From: Phytomonospora endophytica | GTDB taxonomy: Bacteria; Actinomycetota; Actinomycetes; Mycobacteriales; Micromonosporaceae | Direction: 5' to 3' | Length of the DNA stretch: 64,000 nt | Assembly: GCF_014202425.1 (NCBI RefSeq) | Contig: NZ_JACHGT010000003.1 | Span: 1 to 64,000, forward strand | Shown: positions 7,927 through 16,125 of the stretch, piece after piece | Layout: every line of letters begins with the position of its first letter | How positions within the stretch are numbered: the first letter of the stretch is position 1 | The notes under the pieces: model-generated | Seen by the model: the letters and a program-made list of their open reading frames with translations, nothing else | Databases searched by the model: none | What the model was told of the DNA's origin: nothing | Program-made: the position numbers and the translations under genes

Positions 7927-8964
7927 GTGCCACCCACCACGCACGACACCTGGACCGAACGCGCCGACCTGGCCCAGGCCAGTCTGGAGAAGTACTTCGG
8001 CGCACCCGGACAGCAGCTGCTGCACAACACCTGCCCGTCCGAACCGGGAGACGACGAGGTCTTCAACTACTGGTGGCTCGCGCACCTGATCGACGTGCGC
8101 GTCGACGCCTACGAACGCACCGGCGACCCCGCGTGGCTGGACAAGGCGCGCGGGGCCCACGACAACATCCTCGCCCGCAACGACGAGGCCCTCTACAACG
8201 ACTACTTCGACGACATGCTCTGGTTCGCCCTGGCCACCCTCCGGCTCGCCGGCGCGACCGGCGACGCCGCGCTGCACGCCGAGGCCTCCGCCCTGTGGCG
8301 GCACGTCGGGGAGAAGGGCTGGAACGACATCGAAGGCGGCGGGATCGCCTGGCGCGTCCAGCAGCCCTACTACAAGAACACCCCCGCCAACGGGCCCTTC
8401 GTCATCCTCTCCGCCCGCCTCGACGACGGGACCGGCGACCATCTCGCCTGGGCCCGGCGCACCATGGACTGGCTGGAGGCCGCACTGGTCACCCCCGAGG
8501 GTTTCGTCCACGATGGACGCAACCGGCAGGAGGACGGCGCCGTCGACACCGACTGGCGCTACACCTACAACCAGGGCCTCTACATCGGAGCGTGCGTCGC
8601 GCTCGCCGAGGCCACCGGCGACAAGGGCCACCTGGACAAGGGCCTGCGCACCGCCCGCACCGCCGTCACCGAACTCATGGTCGGCGGGGTCTTCGCCCAC
8701 GAAGGCGACGGCGGTGATGAAGGCCTGTTCAAGGGGATCTTCTACCGCTACGCCCGCCTACTCGCCGAGGCGACCGGCGACGCCGAACTGCGCGCGGTCA
8801 TCCTCGACAGCACCGAGACCCTGTGGAGCCGCGCCCTCGCCGGCGACTCCCTCCTCGCCCCCGGCGACTGGCGCGAGCCCGCGACCGGCAAGGTCCCCTA
8901 CTCGGCCCAGCTCAGCGCGATCATGGCCACCGAGGCCTGCGCGGCCCTGACCGCACCCCGCTGA
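7927..8964 (+). CDS. Cytoplasmic GH76-family glycoside hydrolase
   Basis: A 345-aa protein without a signal peptide. It shows the GH76 fold pattern: FNYWWLAHLIDVRVDAYERTG, then NDYFDDMLWFALATLRL with the catalytic Asp pair at 95-96, and WRYTYNQGLYIGACVALAEATG. It differs from the secreted GH76 in lacking both an export signal and the binding domain. It probably cuts imported mannan oligosaccharides inside the cell and supplies ends for GH125. GTG 7927 has GGAG 9 nt upstream. It is the last gene of the mannan operon. Confidence 0.88.
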   Translation: MPPTTHDTWTERADLAQASLEKYFGAPGQQLLHNTCPSEPGDDEVFNYWWLAHLIDVRVDAYERTGDPAWLDKARGAHDNILARNDEALYNDYFDDMLWFALATLRLAGATGDAALHAEASALWRHVGEKGWNDIEGGGIAWRVQQPYYKNTPANGPFVILSARLDDGTGDHLAWARRTMDWLEAALVTPEGFVHDGRNRQEDGAVDTDWRYTYNQGLYIGACVALAEATGDKGHLDKGLRTARTAVTELMVGGVFAHEGDGGDEGLFKGIFYRYARLLAEATGDAELRAVILDSTETLWSRALAGDSLLAPGDWREPATGKVPYSAQLSAIMATEACAALTAPR

Positions 8965-9050
8965 CCGGCGGATCCGTACGGGGGTATTGACCCGGTGCGC
9001 CGAGTTTGCTTGGCTTCGGGGCCAATGCCCCCGACGGAGGAGTCGAAACA

Positions 9051-10094
9051 GTGAAACGCGTCAAACCGGCCCTGCTGGCCTTCTTACTGGCCGTCGCGAT
9101 CGCGGCGACCGGCGCGACCGCGCTCGCCGAGGCCGCCGAGACCGGCACACCCGCCGAGACGGCCGCCGACACGCCCGTCGGGCGCAACGGACAGCTCGCC
9201 GTCTGCGGCGTCAAGCTCTGCAACGCCTCCGGGACACCGATCCAGCTGCGCGGCGTGAGCACCCACGGCACCCAGTGGTACGGCCAGTGCGTCAACGACG
9301 CCTCCCTCGACGCGCTCGCCGGGGACTGGGGCGCCGACGTCCTGCGCGTGTCGACCTACGTGCAGGAGGACGGCTACGAGACCGATCCCGAGCACTTCAC
9401 CAACCTGGCGCACGAGTACATCGAGAAGGCCACCGCACGCGGCATGTACGTCATCGTCGACTGGCACATGCTCGATCCCGGCGACCCGCACGAGAACCTG
9501 GAGTCGGCGCGGACCTTCTTCACCGAGATCGCGACCCGGCACGCGGCGAAGAACAACGTCCTCTACGAGGTGGCCAACGAACCCAGCGGGGTCTCCTGGA
9601 CACGGCTGCGCGAGTACCACGAGGCGATCATCCCGGTGATCCGCGCGCTCGACGCCGACGCCGTCGTACTGGCCGGGACCAGGGCGTGGTCCTCGCTCGG
9701 GCTGTCCGAGGACGGCGACGAGACCGAGGTCGCCGACGATCCCGTGAACGCCGCCAACATCATGTACACCTTCCACTTCTACGCCGCCTCGCACGACGAC
9801 TACTACCTCGACGGGCTGACCCGCGCGGCCGAGCGGATCCCGATGTTCGTCACCGAGTTCGGCACCCAGGAGTACACCGGCGACGGACCGAACGACTTCG
9901 GCATGTCGCAGCGCTACCTCGACCTGATGGCGGAGAAGCAGATCTCGTGGGTGAACTGGAACTACTCCGACGACTTCCGCAGCGGCGCCGCGTTCACCAC
10001 CGGCACCTGCCCGGGCGGCCCGTTCGCCGGACCCACGCGGCTGAAGCCCGCCGGGGCCTGGATCCGCGAGCAAATCCAGGAGGGTACGGCCTGA
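9051..10094 (+). CDS. Secreted GH5 endoglucanase (cellulase)
   Basis: A 347-aa secreted enzyme with a signal peptide over residues 1-26. The GH5 barrel has the catalytic acid/base in YEVANEPSG (Glu177) and the nucleophile in MFVTEFGT (Glu269); the early motif IQLRGVSTHGTQWY is typical of GH5 subfamily 2 cellulases. It hydrolyses internal beta-1,4-glucan bonds. No carbohydrate-binding module is present. GTG 9051 follows a strong GGAGGAG (9036-9042) with 8-nt spacing. A TTGACC (8987-8992) upstream may be a -35 box, but the -10 is poor. It is transcribed separately from the mannan operon. Confidence 0.9.
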   Translation: MKRVKPALLAFLLAVAIAATGATALAEAAETGTPAETAADTPVGRNGQLAVCGVKLCNASGTPIQLRGVSTHGTQWYGQCVNDASLDALAGDWGADVLRVSTYVQEDGYETDPEHFTNLAHEYIEKATARGMYVIVDWHMLDPGDPHENLESARTFFTEIATRHAAKNNVLYEVANEPSGVSWTRLREYHEAIIPVIRALDADAVVLAGTRAWSSLGLSEDGDETEVADDPVNAANIMYTFHFYAASHDDYYLDGLTRAAERIPMFVTEFGTQEYTGDGPNDFGMSQRYLDLMAEKQISWVNWNYSDDFRSGAAFTTGTCPGGPFAGPTRLKPAGAWIREQIQEGTA

Positions 10095-10216
10095 CCCCGC
10101 CGACGCGCCCGCCCGCGCCGAACCCGCCCGCGAGAGGTGACCGGCGGCGTCAGGGCGATCGCTCGCCGCGTTCCGGAGCCGGGGGTGGATCGGCGTTACC
10201 ACCGCAGATCCACCCC

Positions 10217-10277
10217 TTGTAGGAAAAGCCCGACTCGTACTAGGATCCGAGCCACCGAGTTTTCCGGTGAGTTTTCC
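10217..10277 (+). promoter_or_regulatory. Candidate promoter and direct repeat upstream of the chitinase
   Basis: The 303-bp gap between the GH5 and GH18 genes contains TTGTAG (10217-10222), an 18-bp spacer and TAGGAT (10241-10246), a reasonable vegetative promoter. Just downstream, GAGTTTTCC occurs twice (10257-10265 and 10269-10277) with a 12-bp period, which could be a regulator site in the leader. Nothing else recognisable lies in this gap. Confidence 0.45.
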
Positions 10278-10397
10278 TTACAGTCGCTTCCCCCGATCCT
10301 CCTCGATGGACCGGACGGCCGTGAGGGTGACGGCCCGGAACTCGCCACCGCGAGTCCGGCGCCATCCGACAACGGTGTCGCCGGGGAATGGACGACC

Positions 10398-11432
10398 ATG
10401 CGACGAATACGCTCCCTGACCGCCCTCACCGCTTTAACCGTCCTCGCCGTCGCTTTCCTGGCCCCCGGTACGGGCCAGGCCGTGACACCGACCTCCGAGG
10501 TCGCCGTGGACGCCGGAGCCACCGCCGAGAACACCGGCGCCAACCTCGACGCCCTGGCCGGCAAGGCCGCCGCCCCCTACCTCTTCCTCGGCTGGGGCGA
10601 ACCGCCCAGCCCGGCCACCGTCATGAGCGCCACCGGCGTCAAGTGGTTCACCATGGCCTTCATCCTCTCCGGCGGCGGCTGCGCCCCGGCGTGGGATTCC
10701 ACCCGCCCGCTGCAAGGAGGCGCCGACGCCCAGGCGATCGCGGAGATCCGCGCCGCCGGCGGCGACATCGTCCCCTCCATCGGCGGATGGTCCGGCGACA
10801 AGCTCGGCCCCAACTGCTCCACGCCCGAGGCGCTCGCGGGCGCCTACCAGCAGGTCATCGACGCCTACGGCCTCAAAGCCATCGACGTCGACATCGAGAA
10901 CACCGACGAGTTCGAGAACGCCGAGGTGCAAGACCGGATCCTCGGCGCCCTGGGGATCGTCGAGCGGAACAACCCCGGGATCACCACGATCCTGACCTTC
11001 GGCACCTCGACGACCGGCCCGACCTACTGGGGCGGCCGACTCATCGAGCGGGCGAAGGCCCTCGACGTCCCGGTCGACGTCTTCACGATCATGCCCTTCG
11101 ACTTCGGCGGCGGCGCTGACATGTACGGCAACACCGTCGCCGCCGCGGAAGGCCTGAAGGACAAGCTGAAGAGCGTCAACGGCTGGGACGACGCGACCGC
11201 CTACGCCCACATGGGCATCTCCGGCATGAACGGCCTGTCCGATCAGCAGGAGCTCACCAGCCCGGCGACCTGGACGCAGATCCGCGACTACGCCTCCTCG
11301 AAGGGCCTGTCCCGCCTGGCGTTCTGGGCGGTCAACCGCGACCGGCCCTGCCCCGGCGGCGGCGTCGCCTCCCACTGCTCCGGCATCGACCAGGCGAACT
11401 GGGAGTTCACGACGATCACCGCGGGGTTCTAG
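10398..11432 (+). CDS. Secreted GH18 chitinase
   Basis: A 344-aa exported protein with a signal peptide ending near residue 28. GH18 motifs are SIGGW (127-131, the SxGG strand) and AIDVDIE with the catalytic Glu at 167. The usual DGxDxDxE reads K-A-I-D-V-D-I-E here, so the first Asp is replaced but the last two Asp and the acid Glu remain. It is expected to cleave chitin by substrate-assisted catalysis. ATG 10398 has GGGGA about 10 nt upstream. There is no chitin-binding module. It sits beside the cellulase and the mannan locus, a fungal or plant cell-wall-degrading neighbourhood. A strong hairpin follows. Confidence 0.85.
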   Translation: MRRIRSLTALTALTVLAVAFLAPGTGQAVTPTSEVAVDAGATAENTGANLDALAGKAAAPYLFLGWGEPPSPATVMSATGVKWFTMAFILSGGGCAPAWDSTRPLQGGADAQAIAEIRAAGGDIVPSIGGWSGDKLGPNCSTPEALAGAYQQVIDAYGLKAIDVDIENTDEFENAEVQDRILGALGIVERNNPGITTILTFGTSTTGPTYWGGRLIERAKALDVPVDVFTIMPFDFGGGADMYGNTVAAAEGLKDKLKSVNGWDDATAYAHMGISGMNGLSDQQELTSPATWTQIRDYASSKGLSRLAFWAVNRDRPCPGGGVASHCSGIDQANWEFTTITAGF

Positions 11433-11439
11433 CGAGGCT

Positions 11440-11479
11440 CCCGCCGGCCGGCCGCGCTCCGCGTGGGCCGGCCGGCGGG
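11440..11479 (+). terminator. Intrinsic-type terminator after the chitinase gene
   Basis: A 14-bp perfect stem, CCCGCCGGCCGGCC (11440-11453) with GGCCGGCCGGCGGG (11466-11479), encloses a 12-nt loop and lies 7 bp after the stop. Only a weak T-rich tail (GTCGTCC) follows. Confidence 0.75.
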
Positions 11480-11558
11480 TCGTCCACCACGCTGAACCCC
11501 GCGCACCCCCCACCGCGTCTTCCACGGTGCCCACACCGAACGACGACGGAGCCCACCT

Positions 11559-12572
11559 GTGATCGCCACCCGCACACCCCGTGCCCTGCCCCGCCACCTC
11601 AAGCGCGCCGCCCTCGCCATGACCTGCCTCGCCGCCGCGCTCGCCCTGGCCTTCGCCCTGATGCGCCTGTTCGGGCTGGAGGTGACCTGGCCACTGCGGG
11701 TGCTCGTCTCCTACACCCCCTACGTGACGGCCGCCGCGCTGCTGCCCGCACTCGCCGCCCTCGCCCTGCGGCACTGGCGCCTGGCCGTCGCGGCCCTCGT
11801 CGCGCCGCTGGTGCTGACCGTCCTCATCGCGCCCCGCGCACTGGCCGGGGACCAGCCCGACGCGCGCGGCCCGGAGATCACCACGGCGACGGTGAACCTC
11901 TACTACGGCCACGCCGACGCGGCGGCGGTCGTCGCGCTCGCCGACGAGTACCAGGTCGACGTCCTGTCGATCCAGGAACTCACCGACGAGGCCGTCACCG
12001 CGCTCGACGCCGCCGGAATCGCCGCGCGATTCCCGTACCGGGAGATCACCCCGGGCATCGACGCCTCCGGCACCGGCGTCTACTCGCGCTTTCCCCTGAC
12101 CCGTAACACCTCCCTCGAATTCGACACGCACTTCATGATGACCGGCGTGACCATCGCGATCCCCGGCGCCGCGCCCGTCGAACTGCTCGCGACCCACCCC
12201 CTCGCGCCCTACGAGGCGGCGCGGGTCGGCGACTGGCTGTCCGACCTCGCCCGCCTTCCGCGCGCCACACCGGAAGGTGCCGTGCGGATCCTCGCCGGGG
12301 ACTTCAACGCCACCCTCGACCACGCCGCCATGCGCGACATCATCGACTCCGGGTACGCCGACGCCGCCGACGCGGTCGGCAGCGGGCTCACCGGAACCTG
12401 GCAGCCGCACCCCGGCGACCGCGCCAGCGTGCGCGGCCTCGTCCCGCCCCGGGTCGCCCTCGACCACGTCCTGGTCGACGAACGCGTCGCCGTCCGCGCC
12501 GTCGCCTTCGACGACCTGCCCGGGGGAGACCACCGGCCCGTGATCGCCGCCCTGACACTGCCCGCCGCCTGA
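11559..12572 (+). CDS. Membrane-anchored endonuclease/exonuclease/phosphatase-family protein
   Basis: A 337-aa protein with about three hydrophobic helices in the first 100 residues and an EEP-fold domain after that. EEP signatures are visible: TTATVNLYYG, VDVLSIQELTDEA (the metal-binding Glu of the QE motif), TGVYSRFPL, LAGDFNAT (the catalytic DxN), and the terminal GGDHRPV with the SDH-like DH pair. The active domain would face outside. The family includes nucleases and phosphodiesterases, so the substrate cannot be told. GTG 11559 has GGAG about 7 nt upstream. Confidence 0.85.
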   Translation: MIATRTPRALPRHLKRAALAMTCLAAALALAFALMRLFGLEVTWPLRVLVSYTPYVTAAALLPALAALALRHWRLAVAALVAPLVLTVLIAPRALAGDQPDARGPEITTATVNLYYGHADAAAVVALADEYQVDVLSIQELTDEAVTALDAAGIAARFPYREITPGIDASGTGVYSRFPLTRNTSLEFDTHFMMTGVTIAIPGAAPVELLATHPLAPYEAARVGDWLSDLARLPRATPEGAVRILAGDFNATLDHAAMRDIIDSGYADAADAVGSGLTGTWQPHPGDRASVRGLVPPRVALDHVLVDERVAVRAVAFDDLPGGDHRPVIAALTLPAA

Positions 12573-12609
12573 CCGGTTCGTCCCGGCCCGAAACGGGTAT
12601 CACCCGCAC

Positions 12610-13893
12610 ATGACCACGCACTCGGCGACACACCGGCGCGACGGCGGCCCTGGGCGAGCCGCGGTCGGCGAACACCCCTACACCGAGATGGCCCCGGCCC
12701 TGTTCACCGACGGGTACCGGGCGCTGTCCACCGCCTTCGACCGCTACCGGACCGACGCCTTCGCCGCGCGTCTCCTCGGACGGCCGACCCTGTTCCTGCG
12801 CGGGCACGAAGGCGCCCGCCTCTTCTACGACGAGACGAGGTTCGTGCGGGCCGGGGCGGTCCCCGGACCCGTCCGGCGGACCCTGTTCGGCAAGGACACC
12901 GTGCACGGGCTCGACGGCCCGGCGCACCGCCACCGCAAGGCGATGTTCGTCCACCTGGCCGACCACGCCTCCGCGGTCCGCGTCGCCGACCTCGCCGAGG
13001 AGCACTGGGACGCCGCGGTCCGCCGATGGCGCCGCGACGGGCGGGCCGTGCTCTTCGACGAGGCTGTCCGCGTCCTCGGCGAGGCGGTCTGCGAATGGGC
13101 CGACCTGCCCGCCGACACCGACCGCGACGAACGCGTCCGCGACCTCGCCGCGATCATCGACGGCTTCGGCAGCGTCGGCCCGCGGCACGTGCGCGCCCGC
13201 CTCGCCCGCCGTCGCTCCACCCGCTGGGCCCGCGGGCTCATCGCCGGCGCCCGCGAAGGACGCCTCCACACGACGCCCGGCACGGCCCTGGCCACCGTCG
13301 CCGAACACCGCGACACCGACGGCGAGCGCCTCGGCGAGCACAGCGCCGCCGACGAGCTGATCAACCTGCTGCGCCCCACGATCGCGGTCGCCTGGTTCGT
13401 CACCTTCGCCGCACTGGCCATGCACCACCACCCCGAGTGGCGCGAACGGCTCGCCGCCGGCGAGGACGGCGTCGCCCGCGCCTTCGCCCACGAGGTGCGC
13501 CGGCGCTTCCCCTTCGCGCCGATGCTCGCCGCCCGCGCCCGGCGCGGCTTCGGCTGGCGCGGCCACCACGTCGAGGCCGGGCAGCTGGCGATCCTCGACC
13601 TCTACGCCACCGACCACCACGCCGGGCTCTGGCCGAACCCCGAGCGTTTCGACCCCACGCGTTTCCTGCGCCACGAACCCGGCCGCTACGCACTGATCCC
13701 GCAAGGCGGCGGCGAACCCGAGGACGGGCACCGCTGCCCCGGGGAGCCCTTCACCATGGAGCTCCTCGGCCGCGCCGCCCGCTTCCTGTCGCGCCTGTCC
13801 TACACGGTGCCGCCGCAGGACCTGAGGTATTCGACGGCGTCGATACCCACCAGGCCCCGCAGCGGCTTCGTCATCACCCGGGTCGCGCCCTAG
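12610..13893 (+). CDS. CYP152-type cytochrome P450 (fatty-acid peroxygenase)
   Basis: A 427-aa P450. The heme loop PQGGGEPEDGHRCPGE has the thiolate Cys376. The I-helix carries LLRPTIAVAWFVTFAALAMH with Arg255-Pro256 in place of the usual acid-Thr pair. That Arg-Pro replacement and the extended heme loop are marks of the CYP152 family. These enzymes use hydrogen peroxide rather than a redox partner, and hydroxylate or decarboxylate fatty acids whose carboxylate binds the Arg. No ferredoxin or reductase gene is nearby, which fits. Whether the product is an alpha- or beta-hydroxy acid or an alkene cannot be read. The stop codon shares CTAG with the convergent permease gene. Confidence 0.88.
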   Translation: MTTHSATHRRDGGPGRAAVGEHPYTEMAPALFTDGYRALSTAFDRYRTDAFAARLLGRPTLFLRGHEGARLFYDETRFVRAGAVPGPVRRTLFGKDTVHGLDGPAHRHRKAMFVHLADHASAVRVADLAEEHWDAAVRRWRRDGRAVLFDEAVRVLGEAVCEWADLPADTDRDERVRDLAAIIDGFGSVGPRHVRARLARRRSTRWARGLIAGAREGRLHTTPGTALATVAEHRDTDGERLGEHSAADELINLLRPTIAVAWFVTFAALAMHHHPEWRERLAAGEDGVARAFAHEVRRRFPFAPMLAARARRGFGWRGHHVEAGQLAILDLYATDHHAGLWPNPERFDPTRFLRHEPGRYALIPQGGGEPEDGHRCPGEPFTMELLGRAARFLSRLSYTVPPQDLRYSTASIPTRPRSGFVITRVAP

Positions 13894-14714
13894 ACGACGT
13901 CCCGGCGGCGCAGGATCAGCGCCCCCACCGCCACGAAGGCGACGAGGTAACCGGCGACCACGAGCGTCGCCTGCCCGGAACCGACCAGCTCCGACACCCC
14001 CGGCGTGCCCCCGGGCGCGCCCAGCGACGAGACCAGCGAACCCGCGTTGGGTCCGGGCAGACCCTTCTGGAGCTCACCGACCCAGTCGATGAGCGGCGCG
14101 GCGATGGACGCGAGCAGGTTCTGTACCACCAGCATCCACACCATGCCCAGCCCCAGCGGGAGGGCGACGCCGCGCATCGCGATCGCCAGCAGCGCACCCA
14201 GCGCCGCCCACATGACCGCGATCAGCCAGCCCGCGCCTAGTCCGAGGGCCAGATCGCCCAAGGACGGCCAGTTCAGCGCCTGGTCCTCGACCGAGGCGAT
14301 GATCGCGCTGGCGACCGCGCCCGTGGCGAACAGCGACGCGACCAGGACCAGGCACGCCACGGCGATCGCGGCGAGCTTGCCGGCGTAGACCGTCAGGCGT
14401 GACGGGCCCTGCGTCAGCAGCGTCTTCCAGGTGCCCCACCCGTACTCGCCGCCGACGGCCAGCACGCCGATGACCAGCGCGATCCCGCCGACGAAGACGG
14501 GCAGGCCCGCCACGGAGTTGCCGACGAGCTGGTCGGGCAGCAGCGCGGCGAGGCCACGGTCGTTGCCCGGCATGCCGCTCTCGGCTCCGGCGACGCCCGC
14601 GTAGGGCGCCAGGTACGTGAACGTCATGGCCAGCATGAGGGCCACGCCCACCATCGCCCAGTTGGCCGGGCGGCGGATCATCTTGATCAGCTCGGCCGCG
14701 GTACTACCCGACAT
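13890..14714 (-). CDS. ABC-2 type transporter permease
   Basis: A 274-aa integral membrane protein with about six hydrophobic segments (for example WAMVGVALMLAMTFTYLAPY and VFVGGIALVIGVLAVGGEYG) and the family motif GGEYGWGTWKTLLTQG. It is the membrane half of an efflux-type ABC transporter whose ATPase is encoded immediately upstream; the two genes overlap by 11 bp. The substrate is unknown; such pairs often confer drug or lantibiotic resistance. A good ribosome-binding site (AGGAGAAGG) precedes ATG 14714. The stop overlaps the P450 stop. Confidence 0.88.
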   Translation of the reverse strand: MSGSTAAELIKMIRRPANWAMVGVALMLAMTFTYLAPYAGVAGAESGMPGNDRGLAALLPDQLVGNSVAGLPVFVGGIALVIGVLAVGGEYGWGTWKTLLTQGPSRLTVYAGKLAAIAVACLVLVASLFATGAVASAIIASVEDQALNWPSLGDLALGLGAGWLIAVMWAALGALLAIAMRGVALPLGLGMVWMLVVQNLLASIAAPLIDWVGELQKGLPGPNAGSLVSSLGAPGGTPGVSELVGSGQATLVVAGYLVAFVAVGALILRRRDVV

Positions 14715-15609
14715 TTCCTTCTCCTTGTCCGGTGAGCTCGAAGAACACCTGCTCCAGGTCCCGCTCCAGCGGGCGGATCTCGGTCACGTTCACGCCCGCG
14801 GTCACGAGCTCGCGGTTGACCCGGCCGGCGTGGGCCGGTTCCAGGTCGAGGGCAAGGGCCCCGTCCTCGACGGCGACCTTGTCGGCGCCGAGCAGCGCTC
14901 GGGCGGTCTCGGCGGCGAGGGGGAGGGGGTCGGCGACCACTTTCACGCGCACGTCACCGCGAAGTTCGGCGACGGTGCTCTCGGCGACGATGCGGCCCTT
15001 GGCGATGACGGCGACCCGGTCGCAGATCTGCTGCACCTCGCTGAGCAGGTGGCTCGACAGCAGCACCGTGCAGCCGTCGGCGCCGAGCTTGCGGATCAGC
15101 GCGCGCATGTCGGCCATGCCCGCCGGGTCGAGACCGTTGGTGGGCTCGTCGAGGATCAGCAGCCGGGGATCCTTCAGCAGCGCCGCGGCGACACCGAGGC
15201 GCTGCTTCATGCCCAGCGAATAGGTCCGGTAGCGGTCACCGGCGCGGTCGGTCAGGTCCACCAGGTCCAGGACCCGGTCGACGTCGCTCGCGCCGACCTT
15301 GGCGTATCTGGCGAGGACCTTGAGGTTGTCCCGGCCGGAAAGGTACGGCCAGAAGCCGGGGCCCTCGATGAGGGCGCCGACGCGTTCCAGGTGGCCGGGG
15401 GAGCCCGGCGCGCTGCCCAGGAGCCGCACGCTGCCGGAACTGGCGCGGACCAGTCCGAGGAGCATGCGCAGAGTCGTGGTCTTGCCCGCGCCGTTCGGGC
15501 CGAGGAAGCCGTAGATCTCGCCCGGCCGGACGGTGAGGGTCACCTCGTCCACGGCGACGAGTTCGCCGTAGCGCTTGGTGAGGCGGTCGGTTTCAACGGG
15601 AAGGCTCAT
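14704..15609 (-). CDS. ABC transporter ATP-binding protein
   Basis: A 301-aa ATPase with Walker A GPNGAGKTT near residue 40, signature YSLGMKQRLGVA, Walker B LLILDEPTNGLDP and a following LLSSH switch His. The C-terminal 80 residues are the extension usual for DrrA/BcrA-type exporters. It energises the permease encoded downstream, with an 11-bp overlap. There is no clear regulator beside the pair. Confidence 0.92.
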   Translation of the reverse strand: MSLPVETDRLTKRYGELVAVDEVTLTVRPGEIYGFLGPNGAGKTTTLRMLLGLVRASSGSVRLLGSAPGSPGHLERVGALIEGPGFWPYLSGRDNLKVLARYAKVGASDVDRVLDLVDLTDRAGDRYRTYSLGMKQRLGVAAALLKDPRLLILDEPTNGLDPAGMADMRALIRKLGADGCTVLLSSHLLSEVQQICDRVAVIAKGRIVAESTVAELRGDVRVKVVADPLPLAAETARALLGADKVAVEDGALALDLEPAHAGRVNRELVTAGVNVTEIRPLERDLEQVFFELTGQGEGNVG

Positions 15610-15732
15610 ACCCGTAACGATCGTCGCGGGAGGGCCCCGCGTCGTCCGGCCGACGGCGGCTCGGTGCCTACGACATCGGGAGTGGCGGGCGTGCGCCCGG
15701 CTACGCCGCCCGGCGTAGGGGGCGTCTAGGGG

Positions 15733-16053
15733 TCACGCCTGACCGGTGTCGAAGCGGCTGATCCGGTCGCCGTCGACCGTGAAGCGCCACGCCGTTCGCA
15801 TCGCGCCCCACGTGTCGTTGCGGTACTCGGCGACGAAGGCGCGGCCGCCGTCGCTCTCCGACTCCACGTCGAGATGCCCGCCCGAGGAGAAGATCTCCCG
15901 CTCGGTCCAGTCCGCCAGATCGCGCTCGGTGCCGTCGTCGGACATCGTCGCCCGCGGGGTGAGCACGGCGGTGAAGGCCGCGCGGTCCCCGGCGTTGAGG
16001 GCCTCCACGAAGGCGCGGACGGCGGGGTCGGACAGTTCGGCGGACGGGATCAC
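15733..16053 (-). CDS. NTF2-like (SnoaL-type) small protein
   Basis: A 106-aa protein with the cone-shaped NTF2 layout: an N-terminal helix pair (VRAFVEALNAGDRAAFTAVL), an early strand and acid segment (ATMSDDGTERDLADWTEREIF), then strands ending WRFTVDGDRISRFDTGQA. SnoaL-like members are small cyclases, isomerases or ligand carriers, and no catalytic set can be assigned here. GTG 16053 has GGAGG upstream. The 120 bp towards the ABC ATPase gene and the 72 bp towards the DUF2264 gene hold no clear signal. Confidence 0.8.
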   Translation of the reverse strand: MIPSAELSDPAVRAFVEALNAGDRAAFTAVLTPRATMSDDGTERDLADWTEREIFSSGGHLDVESESDGGRAFVAEYRNDTWGAMRTAWRFTVDGDRISRFDTGQA

Positions 16054-16125
16054 GGCTCGCCTCCAGGTCGCAACGGACGGTTCCGCGGCCGATGTTATGG
16101 CCGCGGTGGCGCCGGGACGGCCGGT

